Positions 12,801-24,860 of a stretch of 64,000 bases of DNA are shown here, in pieces (the first letter of the stretch is position 1; each line of letters begins with the position of its first letter). Location: positions 248,001 to 312,000 of the forward strand of contig JAPMXV010000061.1 in the NCBI GenBank assembly GCA_026936335.1. The letters run 5' to 3'. The notes beneath the pieces are model-generated. The model searched no databases, had not been told where the DNA came from, and saw only the letters and a list, made by a program, of their open reading frames with translations. The stretch comes from Mantamonas sphyraenae (lineage: Eukaryota > CRuMs > Mantamonadidae). Made by a program: the position numbers and the translations under genes.

Positions 12801-15800
12801 GCACGCCGCTGGCGCTGTTGTACAGCGGCTGCGCGACAACTTCCACCACAGGGTCCATTTCGGCCCACGCTTCGCGCACAAGCCACACCGTGGGGCGCAG
12901 CTTTTGAAGCGTGGTGTTGCTGGCCACCGTCTCTTGGCGCACACCGTTCACTGTCAGGAACACCTCGCGCTTGCGGTAGTCCTGGCCGATGCCGATGTTG
13001 TCGCCCATGTTGAAGTACGCAAAGTCGTCGTTTTGAGCAGAGGACGACGAGGAGGACGAGGACGCACCTGCACCCAAAGTGTCATCGTCTGCTGGCTTCT
13101 TGCCCATACTGCGTCCTCCGCGGCGATAGCCCACACGCTTGAGCTGCTTGGGGCCAAACGAAACAAAGGAAAGTTGCTTGGCAGGCGGTGCATCTTCGTC
13201 GTCCTTCTGTTGAGGCGTCGGGTCGGCGACAATTTCTGGTGCCAGACCGATGGCCACGTGAGTGCCATCGGGCACAAACACGAGGTTGATTTCAAAGTAG
13301 TCTTGCTCCAGCATGTCCTTTGCATCCTTGCCAGTTGTGCTGTGCCTCTGCTGGCACACGCCGCTGGCCGACGTGTACGCAACATCGCACGCAGGATGGC
13401 ATGCACGCAGGCACGCACCGCACATCGACGGGACATTGCACGTGTGACACACATACATGCTTTGCTTGGTTTCGGATTCGCCATGGAGTGCGGCGGAGCA
13501 GCGCGCGCGCAGCGGCCATTCAACAGGCAGTTGCATGGTCGCAAAGGCCTCGTGCTCCACGTGCACGGGTTCGGGCGGAGACGCGATCGCCTCGTCCAGC
13601 TTGCGCTGCACCTCTGCCTCGCGCTCAGCACGCAGGCGAGCGGCATTGATGCTGGCCATGTGGATGTCCAGATCGTTCGCGCGCTGGCGAAGCTGCTGCA
13701 GATCGACAAACATGTGGGTGTCCACGGGCTGCACGCTCAACTGCTGCAGCGAGCGCATAAGACTGCTGCTGGCAAGGAACGGAGCCAGGCTCGTCTGCGT
13801 GCGCAGCATGAGCTCGAGCACCATCAGCGCTTGGCTCTGCAGATTGAGCCCAGCCGCACGGGCAGCCTCGGACGGCCACGAGGTGATCGCGTCCGAAGCG
13901 GCGAGCGCCATGACTGGCTCGTACACACGCGCAAGCTCGTCGGAAAAGGCAAACTGGGAAGGCTCCACAGGCACGTCACCCTCGGGCTGGATTTCCAACG
14001 CCGAGGCGTTGGCCACAGCCTGTGCAGCTGGCAGACTGCTGTTCTTGTTCACCGATGCGGTGAGGATGAGGTCGCGTGCGTCGTGGTCCCACTCGTCGTA
14101 GCTGTCCGACACGACGGCGAGCTGCCGCGGCTGATCGTTCCCTGTGAACCACACCTTGACGCCACGGCGCATCACATCCGAGTGTCCGCCCATGACGGCG
14201 AGCGCACCCATGGTGCGCAAGTAGTCTGCGGGAGCACGGTCATGCACAAACATGCGTGCCGCATCGCACGTATCCAGCGCATCCAGCTGCGCAGGCAGCT
14301 TCGACACGGCCTCCAGCATCGTGCTCTCGACAAGCTCCTTCCACATGGGCGATGCATGCAGGCTTCGGAGAAGCATGACCATTTCCGCAGCCTGGCCCTG
14401 AAGCAATTCCTGCGGAAGCTGCGACGAAGGAGGCGCGAGGCGCGATGTCGAGGCGACGCTGTCTCCAATCATTTCCAGAAGGCGGTTGAGCAGCGACGCC
14501 GTGTCTGTGGCTTCGCTCAGAGTGATGTCGTCCAGATCGACCGCGACGGTGGACGACCCACCCGCTGCATTGACCGCCGAGTACATGGCGGCCACGTTTT
14601 CCGGTGTTGTGTCGCGCAGCAGTTTGCGTGCAAGGCGTTGGGCGACAAACACAATACCCGAGTCCGCCATTGCATACATGCTGTCGCTCTGCACAATGAT
14701 GCGCAGCATGACGCGCAGCAGTCGCGGTTCGCGCAGAGATGCAGGTCCGAGCGGAAAGTCGGCCGCCATGCAGGCCACGTTCATGGCCCAATTCAGCGTG
14801 GAGCTGAAGCGAGGTGCCCATTCGTGCACAATGCTATCGCTCACTGCGCCAGGCACATGGTCTGACCCGGCCAAGGTCGCAATTTCGCTGTCCGTCAGCG
14901 TGCGGTTGGCCACAATGGCAGTGCTCAACATGCCCACAAAGTTGACATGCGTGTTCTTGGCACCACCGCCGCCCAGCACAATGCCACTTGTCTGCATGAA
15001 CGACAGATCGGCAGGCTTGGGCGGACTGTCCTCCGGATCGGTGGGCAGGCGTGCAATGCGCTCGGGTTTGCCGTTCAGGTACAGCATAAGGTCACCAGCT
15101 GCATTGCGCTGAACCACAACATGGTTCCATGTGTTGCGCACGAGTTTTCTGCGCGAGTACGCCCGGCGGTCACCCAGAGCAAAGTTGATCTGGGCGCTGT
15201 TTGAGATCGTTGCCGACATGGCCATGCTCTTTTGCTGGCCTGTCACCGCGTCTGCGGTGGACGTAAACAGCGCCACGTTGCGGTCCCTACGCGACGGATT
15301 GACCCAATACACCCATGCCGCCACGCAAAACGCATCGGTGATAGGATGCGCGTCCAGGTCATCCACAAGCAGAGTGCGTTTGCCGTTCATATGCATGGGC
15401 TGCGTCAACACGAGCCGGCCGCTCTCTGCAACCACCTCTGCAGACGCGGCGATGCTCGAGGGCGCGGTCGTGCTGCGCAGCTCGTCAAATGTAGTCTCCA
15501 TGCCAGCAATGAGGTCGAGCAAGATGTCAACCATGCGCGTGCGCAGCTCGGCCATCTCCTTCATGCCACTTGTCTGACTGCGCTCGAGCAGCTGGAAGAG
15601 CAGGATTCGGAACACGCTGCGTGCTTGCGTACGGTAGCGGACAAGGTTGTCTCGCAGGACGGCCACGTTGCCGCGTGCGACAGAGTCGTCCTTGTGCAGC
15701 TCCAGGTCGGCCTGCAGCTTTTCGATGGCTTCGTTGCATCGCCAGCCGACGACCTGTCGCAGTTGCTCCAGCAGCTGTGAATCCAAAATGTACTTTGCGT

Positions 15801-17854
15801 CGCGGCCTTCGACGGGCACGCTGACGGCGTTGAGGAGCATGGTCACCGTGTCCATGGGAATGTCCAAAGTACGCGTGAGACGCACCGTACTGTTGTCCCG
15901 CAGGTCAGCGTCGATGACGGCGTCCAGCGAAGGCAGCTGCTGCACCAGTTTCGCAAACACAGCGTAGAAGCTGCCCTCCACGTCTTCCATGAGCGACTGG
16001 CCACATCCTTCGATGTCCCGCGTAAAGTGCACCATCTTGGCGTATTCCTTGGGCTTGTCCTTTTCGCCCAGCGCACGCTTGGCCTCCTCCTCCAGATCCT
16101 CCTTGGTCTTGGGCACACGGTCGGCGACTTGCAGGCGTTCATCCTCAGTTGGCGCACGTTCCTCGCGCAGCACCGTGCACACAAAAGACATCAACTGCTT
16201 GAACGAGTCCTCGCTTGCCGTTCGGTTGGCAAACGGGCTGGCCACAGGACGTTCTTTTGAGGCGGCGTACCTTTGCAGCAGCTCGTGCATGGCGTCCAGA
16301 GCTTCCTTGCGCACGGCTGCACGCAGACTGCGCCGCTCCACGAGTTGTTCCAACGTGTCGACCTTTGCCTCGCAGCACACAAAGTCGAGGACCAGTTCGG
16401 GCATAAACACCTCCTGGTTGTCCTTTTCCTGGCCATACCTCTGCGACATCAGCGTCTTGAGGCGTGTCATGGCGTCCACAGCCTTGCGCAACTTTCCCCA
16501 TCCACCGGCAGCAGAGGAGGAAGAGGAGGTGGAGGTGGCCGACGAGGGGTTGGCAAGGAGCGAAGAGGAACCGGCTGCGTCGAGCGACTCGTCTTCTGTG
16601 CTGGATTTGATCATGGTGGCAATGCTGCGGCGCGGCGCAGCGTCCATCTCCGAGTGGATGGTGGCAAACCGGAGAACAAAGTCGGCGCGCTGTTGCAGCG
16701 AGTCGCCGATGCGCTGGTAAACCTCGCTGGACGAGCCGGTGTCCGCAAGTTCGGCCTTTTGCGTGCGGATCCAGGCAAACAGCTTGACTGCATGCCTCCA
16801 GATAACGAGGATGTGATCAGGCACGGCTTCGTCTGTGTTGAGGTAGGCAATGGTTTGCAGGATCTGTTCGCTGTGCTTGAGCATCGCGGTGAACACGGCA
16901 CGGAAGCCCGCACCAATGCCGGGCTTGTCCAGAATCTTGCGCTGCCAGTTGGTAAGCGGCAGAGCCTCGGCGAGCCGGACGTACAACGGGTGATCTGCGG
17001 CCTCACACAGATCAGCAAGGAAGGACTCGTGCTCAAGGATGGCCGAGGCAGTGCGTGTAAGGCCGCCCTTGCCCTTGAGAGGAGACGCCGTCGTGGTGGC
17101 GCGCTCGTCGTGTTTGTCAAAGCCCATGCGGAACAGAGGGGACTTGAACCAGTCCTCGTTCTCCAGCTCATGGCGGCTGAGCTTGAAGCCGACGAGCATG
17201 GTGGCAATGCAGCGGCCGGCGATCCAGGACAGGGTTTTGTTCAGCAGCAGGACCTGGCGGATGCTTCGATGCTGTGACTGGCCGAGAGGGCGTACAACGA
17301 CCTGGAACGGAGCCATGGGGGCATCTCCTGCTTGCGACTCGAATCGGAGGGTTACCGAGCCGGTGTCCACCACAATGGGCTTCTGAGGCAACTTGTTGCG
17401 CGAGTACACCATCTCGTCGTTGCCGGCCGCCGTTTCTTTTTGGTCTGGGCGCAGAATGCGCACATAATTGTTGTCCACGCTCTCCACCTGTGCGGGTGCA
17501 TCAGCAGCGGGTGCTGCGTCCGTCGAACTGGAGCTGGAGCTTGCGCTGGAGCTCGAGGGATTCTGTGCATCCTGTTGTACCTCTGCGGTGTTCTCAGATG
17601 CGGAAGAGGAGGTGGTGGACGATTCGGAGAGCTCGATGGAGGAAGAAGAGGCCGGTTGCAGAGCTGAAAGCAGCTCATCGGTCTGCACAGCGTTTGCTTC
17701 TTCGGCAGAAACAGCCACTGCGACGGGCACCTCTTCGACTGCTTCGGTGGTGAGTTCGGTTGCCGTGTTTTCTGCAACGTCGTCGCTGTGCGGATCCTCG
17801 GCGGTGATGACTGTGGTCTCGGTAGCCTCGGGTTCTGCGGTCTCTGTTTCTGAG

Positions 17855-17886
<32 letters not shown>

Positions 17887-20800
17887 TGTTGAGGTGTCCA
17901 CAGCGTGGTGGTTGGCGAGTGCACAGTCACAATAGAAGGATCCCGTGGAAATGGGGCCTAGGTTGTGGCCGTGGTGGCAGCTAAGAGAACACGGGATGCA
18001 GACGGCGCGGTCGCCTGTGTAGCCACAGGTGATGCAGTCGCGAAAGTCTTGGATGACGTAGGTGTCACCAGAATGGTTGTAGGTGCAGTCTTCAACTGTG
18101 TACTCGCCAAGGGTGCCTGAGCCCTGGCCTGCGACGACCTCGGTCTTGGGTTCGCGAGGCTGGTGCTCCTCCTCGCCGCAGTCGCAGTAGAAGGAGCCAT
18201 GGATGACTGGGCTCAGCTGGTGGCCTGCATGGCAGGAGTTTGCGCACGCGACGCAGACACCAAGATTGTCGGTGTAGCCACACGTGATGCAACGGAAGTA
18301 GTCTTGCTTCTCGTAGGCCTTGCCCGTGGAGCGGAAAGTGCAGTCGTGCACTGTGTGCTGCAGGGGTTCGAACGTCAGCTCCACCTTGCTTGCGTAGGGA
18401 ACCGTGACCGAGACGTCCTCTGTACGCGTCTCTGTGCCCATCCAAGCGGGCGACAGGATGCGTGTGTTGAGCCACTGCGGCCACGATTGGGGGTAGGTCA
18501 CGTCGCCCTTGGTGGCGTTTGATGTCTTCATGTCCGTGTGCATGGTCTCGGGCAGCATGGCCGCGAGCTGCTCGGTCCAGGCGATTGCACGCATGAGAGT
18601 GGGCAGCAGCTGCTGGCTGAAGGGCACAAGGTCTGAGTAGAGGCAGAGTGCAGTGATGAGAGAGGGCGTGAGGACGCCCACGAAGCTGGAGTTGACAAAC
18701 TCGAGGAGGTGGGGCTGCAGCAGATCGCCCGAGTTGACCTCGAGTACGAGGGACACAAGCTTGTCGCCTGCGTCGACCAGGCTGGAGGTGTAGTTGGCCA
18801 GCAGTTGCAGGTTGATGTCGTTGGTGCTGCTCTCTTGCAGGTCAGCAGGCAGTCGCTGGGTGACGAGCATCTTTTGGATGGCCAGAAGGACGGTGAGGGC
18901 AGAGGAGCGAGGCAAGATGGAAGAGGCCCCTTGGCCTGGGACAAAGGAGCGGATGAAGGTCATTGCCTCGGAGCCGACGACACCGAGCAGAGTATCAACA
19001 ATGTCGTTCAGAGAGTCTGCGAGCTGTTGCAGCTGTTGGTCTTCGTCGTGCAGGAGGGCACTGACCGCTTCGATGTTGCTAAACTTTGCCAGGAGGTTGT
19101 CGAGAAAGAGCATTTTGGGCTGCGAAAAGTCGTTGCCTGTCGACTCGCGCTCGCGCAAGAGATCAGAAAGGAGCTTGGCCTGCTCGATGCTGGTGGGAAA
19201 GAAGATGTCAAAGCCAGCGGAGAGGAGCTCGCAGGCTTCGGCCTGGACATCGAGGCTGAGGTTGTCGCCGTCAATGATGCCAAGGAGGGGCTGACCGAGC
19301 TCTGCCGCGAGGTTGAAACTGTTGAGGACAGCCTGGTGGATGTGCACCTTGAGGAGGCGCAGGCAAGCAAGGACAATGTATGCGGTGTCCGTGTTGCCTG
19401 CAGCGTTGTCGGCGTTGCCTTGCAGGCGCTGGAGGTTGTCGTGGAGCATGGCTGTGAGCAGCTCAAAGGTAGGCGTACTGAGCTCGTAGCCGAGGGAGCG
19501 AACGGGCACAGAGGGACACGTGGGCACGGGGCTGACGCGGAAAACCTTGTTGGCCTGTTTCTTTGCGACCGAGGGGCGTCCGGGAATGGGTCCATAGGGA
19601 CTGGAGATGCGGTCGAGATGTCCAAGCAGCTGGATGGCCTGGACCGCGTCCTTGCTGGGCGCATGTACTGCAGAGGCCAGCTGTCGAGGGAGACTCCTGT
19701 TTGCATACTGTTTGATCTCGTGTGTGGAGGAGTGGAACGACCAGACGGAGTTGCTGACGATGTCGTAGCAGGCCGAGGTGGGCATGAGGGCATCGAGGAG
19801 TTGGATGGCGAGGAGGGTCCGTGTCTGGGTGTCAAAGGTAAGGCAGATGGGTGTTTCGCCCTGTGGGGCGCCGTTGAGCATGATGTTCACGAGGAGGTTG
19901 TGCACGTTCTTGGCTGGCAGGACCATGGCCAGACGATGGCCGTTGGTGAAGAAGGTGGCAGCAGCCACAGCCTCGGCGGTGAGCTCGAGCGGCTTTGTGT
20001 GCTTGGCAGAGTCTTGTTCGGAAGCGGAGGATGATGAGCCGGCGGAGTGCGAGGTGGGAGAGCGAGACACAGTGATGGCGTGCACGAGGGGCGTGCCCTT
20101 GGAGGCTTCAAACCTGAGCTCGAGGGAGCGCTGGTTGTCGACGTAGGCCAGGAAGCGGGCCTGGATCGGGTTGTTGGTGGCCTTTGCGTACATGTCAAGA
20201 TTGGCAATGACCTTGGACTCGTTGACGTAGACAGAAAAGACACGCTGCTTGGCGCTGTAGTGGATGACTTCGGCAAAGTCGAGTGTGACGACGTAGAGAC
20301 CCGTGGGCAGATCGATTTGGTAGGAAAAGGAGTCCTGTTCGGCGATGCGGCCGGTGTAGAAGATGGGATTTGCTTGGCAGTTTGCGGAGAGGTTGCTCGG
20401 CGGACGTACGTAGCACTTGCTGATGGAGTAGTTTGTGTCTGCTTGGTAGACAAAGCCCATGTTGCTCGGGGTGGCCGGTCCGCCACAGTTGACGGCAAAG
20501 ACAACGTCGGCGGCTTCGAGGGTGGGCTCGAGAGCGGTCAACGGGGCGTCGTCAAGGAGGACGAGGTCGTCGGCAGGGGCGAGCTTGAAGAGCGACTCTC
20601 CGTCTGTGACAAAGCGCACGCCCTGTTGGTCTTCGGGAAGATCGATGGGCAGTGGAGGGTGGTCGTCTGCAGCTGGCTGGAGGGAGTCGGCGGACAGGCA
20701 TGCGTCGTTGTCGTCGCTGTGGTAGTAAAGGAGGCCACCGAGACATGCCAACGCTCCTGTTTCGCCGAGGCAAAAGGACGGGTTGTGTGCATAGACGCGA

Positions 20801-22910
20801 CCAGGGGCTGTGCCGCTTGCGGCGGAGCCTGTGCCGAGCTTTTGCAAGCCGTCTGTGGGCGAGTGGATGTAGAGAAAGGCACCATCGGTGGCAATAGAGG
20901 CCGGGATGTCCGGATGTGCGTCGTCTGCGGTGAGGTCATGGAGGAAGGAGGAGAGGACGTGTGCCTCGTTCATGGTCTGCAGGTGCATGCGGATGGTGTG
21001 GGCACGGAGGGCGTCCAGTTGAGCAGCGATGTCCGAGGAAGAGGAGGAGGAGGAGGAAGAGGAGAGCATGCGGTTGGCAGTGCTGAGGAGGTTGTGTGTG
21101 CTGTGGCGGGCGAGGCCAATTTCGAGGAGGATGGCGTTGACAGTCGGGTCGTCGATGTGGGCAAGGCTGTCAAAGACGGTCTGGAGAGATTGGTCGACAA
21201 TGGGAGGCAGGGGTTGCTCGAGATTGGCGAGCATGTCGCGGATGAGGGCAAGGACCTGGGTGAGGGTGTCTGGATTGGAGAGGGAGCTGGTTTGGACGAG
21301 GAGGAGGACGACCCGGATGGAGTAGTTGACAAATGAGGAGAGGGAGGGGTCGGGGCTGTTTGCGGTGGAGGAGGACGAGGCATCATCGTCCGAAGAGGAG
21401 TTTGCCTTTTCGTCCTGTGCCTTGCGGTGGTTGGCACGGAGGAGGGCAAGGTGGACGCGTTTGATGAGGTTGAAGCGCTTGTGAAGGATGGCAGTGAAGG
21501 CGTCGTTGTAGCGTGCCGAGAGGGCACCGTTGTAGAGGGTCTGCACAGCGGAGCCGATGGCCTGTGTGTTGGAGCCGCCTCCGAGGGAGGCGGCTGCCTT
21601 TGCTGGGGCAGTGAGGGCGAGGTCGTTCTTGGGCCGGGGGCGAGGAGAATAGGCTGGTAGGATGCCGATGGCAGCAACCTCACTGCTCTTTTGCAGGGCA
21701 AGGACCTCTTTGAGAGAGGCAGTTTCGGCAGCGGCCTGCTCGACGTCGATGTCAAACTGGGAGACGGTGGACGGAGAGGCAGCGGCGGTGACGGGGATGA
21801 AGGTGACCATGTCTTCTGCAGTGTAGAGGCTGACGGCCGGGTAGAGTTCCTTGCCACCAAGGCCATCCCACGCGATGCCGTAGTTGTCTTCGTTCTTGCG
21901 GAAGGAGAGGGTGCCCTTTGGCATGTCGAGGGTGACGTGGACGACGTCACCTGTGGCAAAGCTGGAGCCGTAGGAGTAGCAGTTGCCATCATGGTAGCGA
22001 TAGGAGCTGCCGTAGTAGGACCAGCCTGGGCTGGAGGTGCTCTGGCCGAGGTAGTGTGAGAGGGCGTGGGAAGCCTCTGCGACGCCAATCATGATTGTGC
22101 CGCTTGTGGTTTTGTCGATTCGGACCTGCCACTCGTGGACACCTGTTTTGATGGGCTGTGTGGTGAGCACGGTGACCCATTCTGAGTAGCCTGTTGTGGC
22201 TGCAGTGAGAGCGGGAGTGCCGGACAGGGTGATGCGTCGGTGCTTGCGATTTTCGTCGAGCTCAAACGCTGTGTGTAGTGGGCAAAGAGGTGTGGGCGAG
22301 CGCAAGAAACATGGGGGTGAACGCAAGGTGGGCAAACTTGTGTAAGCAAGCCGGAAGGGGATTCTGAGGGCGAACAGGCGACGGGACGGGGAAAGAGGGG
22401 TAGGGATCAAAGATCAACGCGAGAGGGGAAACACGTACTGGAGCCGCCTTGGCCGACAGACACGGCCGGGAACTTTTCGATGACAAAATCGTCATCAAAG
22501 AGAGTCTGTAAAGGGAGAGGGGGCGTAGGGAAGGACAAAAGAAGAGAGGGACGTGCGCGGAGGGCGAGGAACGAGCGCGTGAAGAAAGCGTCAGTGGAGA
22601 ATTCGAAGTTGTTTGCGATCAAAGGTGTGGGGCAACGGAGCAGAGATGTTTCCACAGCGACAAAAGTGGATACAGGTGTGGAGGAGAGGCATACGGAGGT
22701 GGATGGACGGCGGGTGGCGAGGGCGTGCATGCGGATGGAGCAATGGACGTGGATGCAAGGTGGGTTGTGCAATCATCAAGCGCAGGTTGAGCGCACCTGT
22801 TCGTTCATGCGAAGCCACTCCTTGTCCTCCTCAATGGTGGACTGGAGCTCCTTAAGGTCCAGCTGGCCTTCCTTGTCCAGAAGAAGCTGGGACGTGTTTG
22901 TGTTTCCCAT
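6883..22910 (-). CDS. Giant HECT E3 ubiquitin ligase with SPRY, malectin-like, UBR-box, LamG and UBA domains
   Basis: Three exons are inferred: 22910-22797, 22505-22439 and 22268-6883. Splice phases agree (5' sites GTGCGC and GTACGT; 3' sites ACAG), giving 5,188 residues. The N-terminus MGNTNTS fits an N-myristoylation signal. Approximate domains: SPRY 66-224; malectin-like 650-796; two Cys/His UBR-type zinc fingers 1366-1430 and 1450-1513 (motif CITCGY in both); LamG 2360-2523; a third Cys-rich finger about 2983-3046; LamG 3333-3653 with a UBA at about 3506-3550 inside it; SPRY 3680-3850; UBA 3857-3907; SPRY 4477-4633; HECT 4817-5188. The catalytic Cys is residue 5156 (HTCS, codon 6984-6982). 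UBR boxes usually read N-degrons and UBA binds ubiquitin, so a substrate-reading role is inferred. Many poly-Ser linkers separate the domains. The architecture recalls HECTD4/HERC-size ligases, but orthology is not claimed. Confidence 0.92.
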
Positions 22911-22977
22911 GGAATGCCAGTGGTTTTTTGGGGTGGCTATGCCAGTGGAGAGCCGCGAGGGGCCAAGCAAGGAAACA
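22911..22977. promoter_or_regulatory. Divergent promoter region, HECT ligase / Nudix gene
   Basis: Only 67 bp separate the HECT start (22910, -) from the favoured Nudix start (22978, +), so both promoters and leaders must overlap here or extend into the genes. No TATA box was seen. A CCATGG palindrome at 22907-22912 gives an ATG on both strands. Confidence 0.5.
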
Positions 22978-23487
22978 ATGAGCAAACGCTTCATGCCGGC
23001 AACGGTTGGATTCGCGCTTGTGATTTGTCGCAATGCAGAAGGCAAGTACCTGCTGGTGGAAGAGTCGCGGAACAGGGGCACGTGGATCCCTGCCGGAGGG
23101 GTCGACGAAGGGGAAACCTTTGCAGAAGGCGCCCTTCGGGAGACCGTGGAGGAGGCGGGGCTGGAGGTGGAGCTCAAAGGGATCCTGCGTGTGGAGCACT
23201 CGATTGGATCTTCGAGTGCGCGCATGCGTGTGGTGTTCTACGCTGTGCCTGTGGACGAGGAGGCGGTGCCAAAGCAGGAGGCGGACGAAGAGTCTGACGG
23301 GGCGTTCTGGGCGAGCGCGGATGAGATCCAGGCTCTGGCTAAGGAAGGGAAGCTGCGTGGACCGGAACCACTGGTGTGGTCGAAGTATGTGGAGGATGGG
23401 GGCTATGTGTACCCGCTGGGCGCCTACACGTTTGAAGGCGACGATGTGGCGGCCGAAGGAAGCCAGAGCTTCCAACCGTGTGCGTGA
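22978..23487 (+). CDS. Nudix (MutT-type) hydrolase
   Basis: A single-exon gene of 169 residues. Nudix enzymes hydrolyse a nucleoside diphosphate linked to another group; the substrate cannot be read from the sequence. The Nudix box spans about residues 40-62 and follows G-x5-E-x7-RE-x-x-EE-x-G-L, with the metal-binding REtvEE core intact. WIPAGGVDEGE is the typical lead-in. The start at 22978 (MSKRFMPATVG) was chosen because the fold begins right after it. An in-frame ATG at 22909 would add 23 residues and would overlap the start codon of the divergent HECT gene. The stop lies 41 bp from that of the convergent cyclotransferase gene. Confidence 0.9.
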   Translation: MSKRFMPATVGFALVICRNAEGKYLLVEESRNRGTWIPAGGVDEGETFAEGALRETVEEAGLEVELKGILRVEHSIGSSSARMRVVFYAVPVDEEAVPKQEADEESDGAFWASADEIQALAKEGKLRGPEPLVWSKYVEDGGYVYPLGAYTFEGDDVAAEGSQSFQPCA

Positions 23488-23528
23488 AAGCAAAAGCAAG
23501 CAAAAGGCAATGTACATTGTGGGCAGGC

Positions 23529-24795
23529 TCACATGCCCATCTGGCAAAACTCGACCATCCAGACTCGGAAAACGGCGAGGAGGTCTTGAATGACGTCCTG
23601 GTCGAGGACGCTCTTGTCGTCGGCAGCAGTGTGCCAGAAGCGAGGATATGGGGTGACGATGAGGTGAACGACAGGGACGCCGCGCTGAACAAAAGGGACA
23701 TGATCGTCGGCGGACGGGAAGGGTGCGCGGCCTTCCTTGAACCAGTCGGCGCGCTGGACACGAGCGAGCTTGAGGCGTTGGAGGCGGCGGTGGATGGACT
23801 GAAGTCGTCGAAAGTGGCGTTGGGTGTTGGCAAAGTGCGAATAGAAGGCTGGGCTGGAGGAGCCGATAAGATCGAGGAGGACCATGACGCTGATGCGAGC
23901 GAGCTTGTCGTTCTCGTGCCACTGCTGGGCGAGGTGTCGTGCACCATAGCTGGAGAGATGGATGCAACGGTTTAGTGGGAGGGGTGTGAGTGGGTGCAGT
24001 GATGCGGGGGAAGGCCAAGGCGGAAATGGGGGCAACGTACATGGAGTCCGAGTTTGTCCAGCGCTCAAAGGCCTCTTCGCCGTCGAAGAAGACGAGGAGA
24101 AGGCCACGGGAGTGGGGCTGGAGCTTCAAGGCAGCTGCAGCGGCGGCAAGGTCGAGGAGCATGGCGCAGCTGACGGCGGAATCGGTGGCAGCGACAAAGT
24201 CGGGGGCGCCGGCAAGGATCTTGGAGTCGTAGTGGGCGGCCATCATGAGGTAGGCGTGGCGTTCGTGCCCGCCATAGGTGGCGACAACGTTTGCAAACTC
24301 TCGCTCGCCATGGGGAGTGCGTTCGCGGAAGCGGTCGACGTGGACGTGAAAGCCGAGCTTTGACAAGCGAGCGATCAGGAATTGGCGGACACGAGTGTGG
24401 CCAAGGCTTCCCACAGTGCGTGGGATCATGATCTCCTGGAGATCACCGTGAAACTGGACCATATCTGTCATGTCGCGGACCTCGCGGACCGCATCCATTC
24501 CCAAGACGGGAGGAAGGTGGCTTTGGTGGCCGACCTTTTTCGGATGTCTGTGATCGCCGCTGCCGAGGGTGGAGGAGACCACGGTGTGGGCGTTGAGGGA
24601 TTGGGTGCGCGAACGATGGAGAGGCTGCTCTGGAGCGAGCAGGGAGACGAGGAGGATGGAGACGGAGGCAATGGCGAGAAGGACGAGGAACAAGGCCTTC
24701 CTGCAAGCGGGGAGGGGGGTGTGGATTGAGGGCACAGTGTGAGGGCACAGAATAGGGGAGGCTGCAGGTACACGGGCAGCAGGCAGAGCGTACAT
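23529..24795 (-). CDS. QPCT: Glutaminyl-peptide cyclotransferase (glutaminyl cyclase)
   Basis: The enzyme converts N-terminal Gln or Glu of secreted peptides to pyroglutamate, in the secretory pathway or Golgi. Exons are 24795-24794, 24700-24041 and 23949-23529, giving 360 residues. The second junction rebuilds DSIYGARHLA, a family signature. Zinc and catalytic motifs are present: HYDSK, ATDSAVSCAM (Asp ligand), FFDGEEAF (Glu pair), LLDLIG, DDHVPF and FWHT (His ligand). The first intron (24793-24701, GTACGC to GCAG) falls between AT and G of the proposed start codon. Splicing then gives MKALFLVLLAIAS, a signal or anchor helix. An alternative start at 24841 with a 3' site four bases further on would give an N-terminus MRATAQSF with a basic tail before the same helix. 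The unspliced ATG, which has a GCCGCC context, gives a poorer N-terminus. Head to head with the phosphatase gene. Confidence 0.88.
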
Positions 24796-24860
24796 GGCGG
24801 CGGGACTCGATGCGGGAGAAGGATTGTGCAGTGGCGCGCATCGGAAAGCAAATCAACGGC
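24796..24860. promoter_or_regulatory. Divergent promoter region, cyclotransferase / phosphatase
   Basis: About 65 bp lie between the favoured start codons of two divergent genes. No core promoter motif is evident. Several upstream ATGs are present on the minus strand, including one at 24841. Confidence 0.45.

Noticed and set aside
22269-22410. N-terminal part of the unspliced HECT open frame
   Set aside because: It translates to Pro/Leu/Ser-rich intron-like sequence. An in-phase GTACGT...ACAG intron removes it and joins a better N-terminus.
22480-22977. N-terminal extension of the Nudix open frame
   Set aside because: It overlaps the first introns and exons of the HECT gene on the other strand and has no Nudix similarity. 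The fold starts after 22978.
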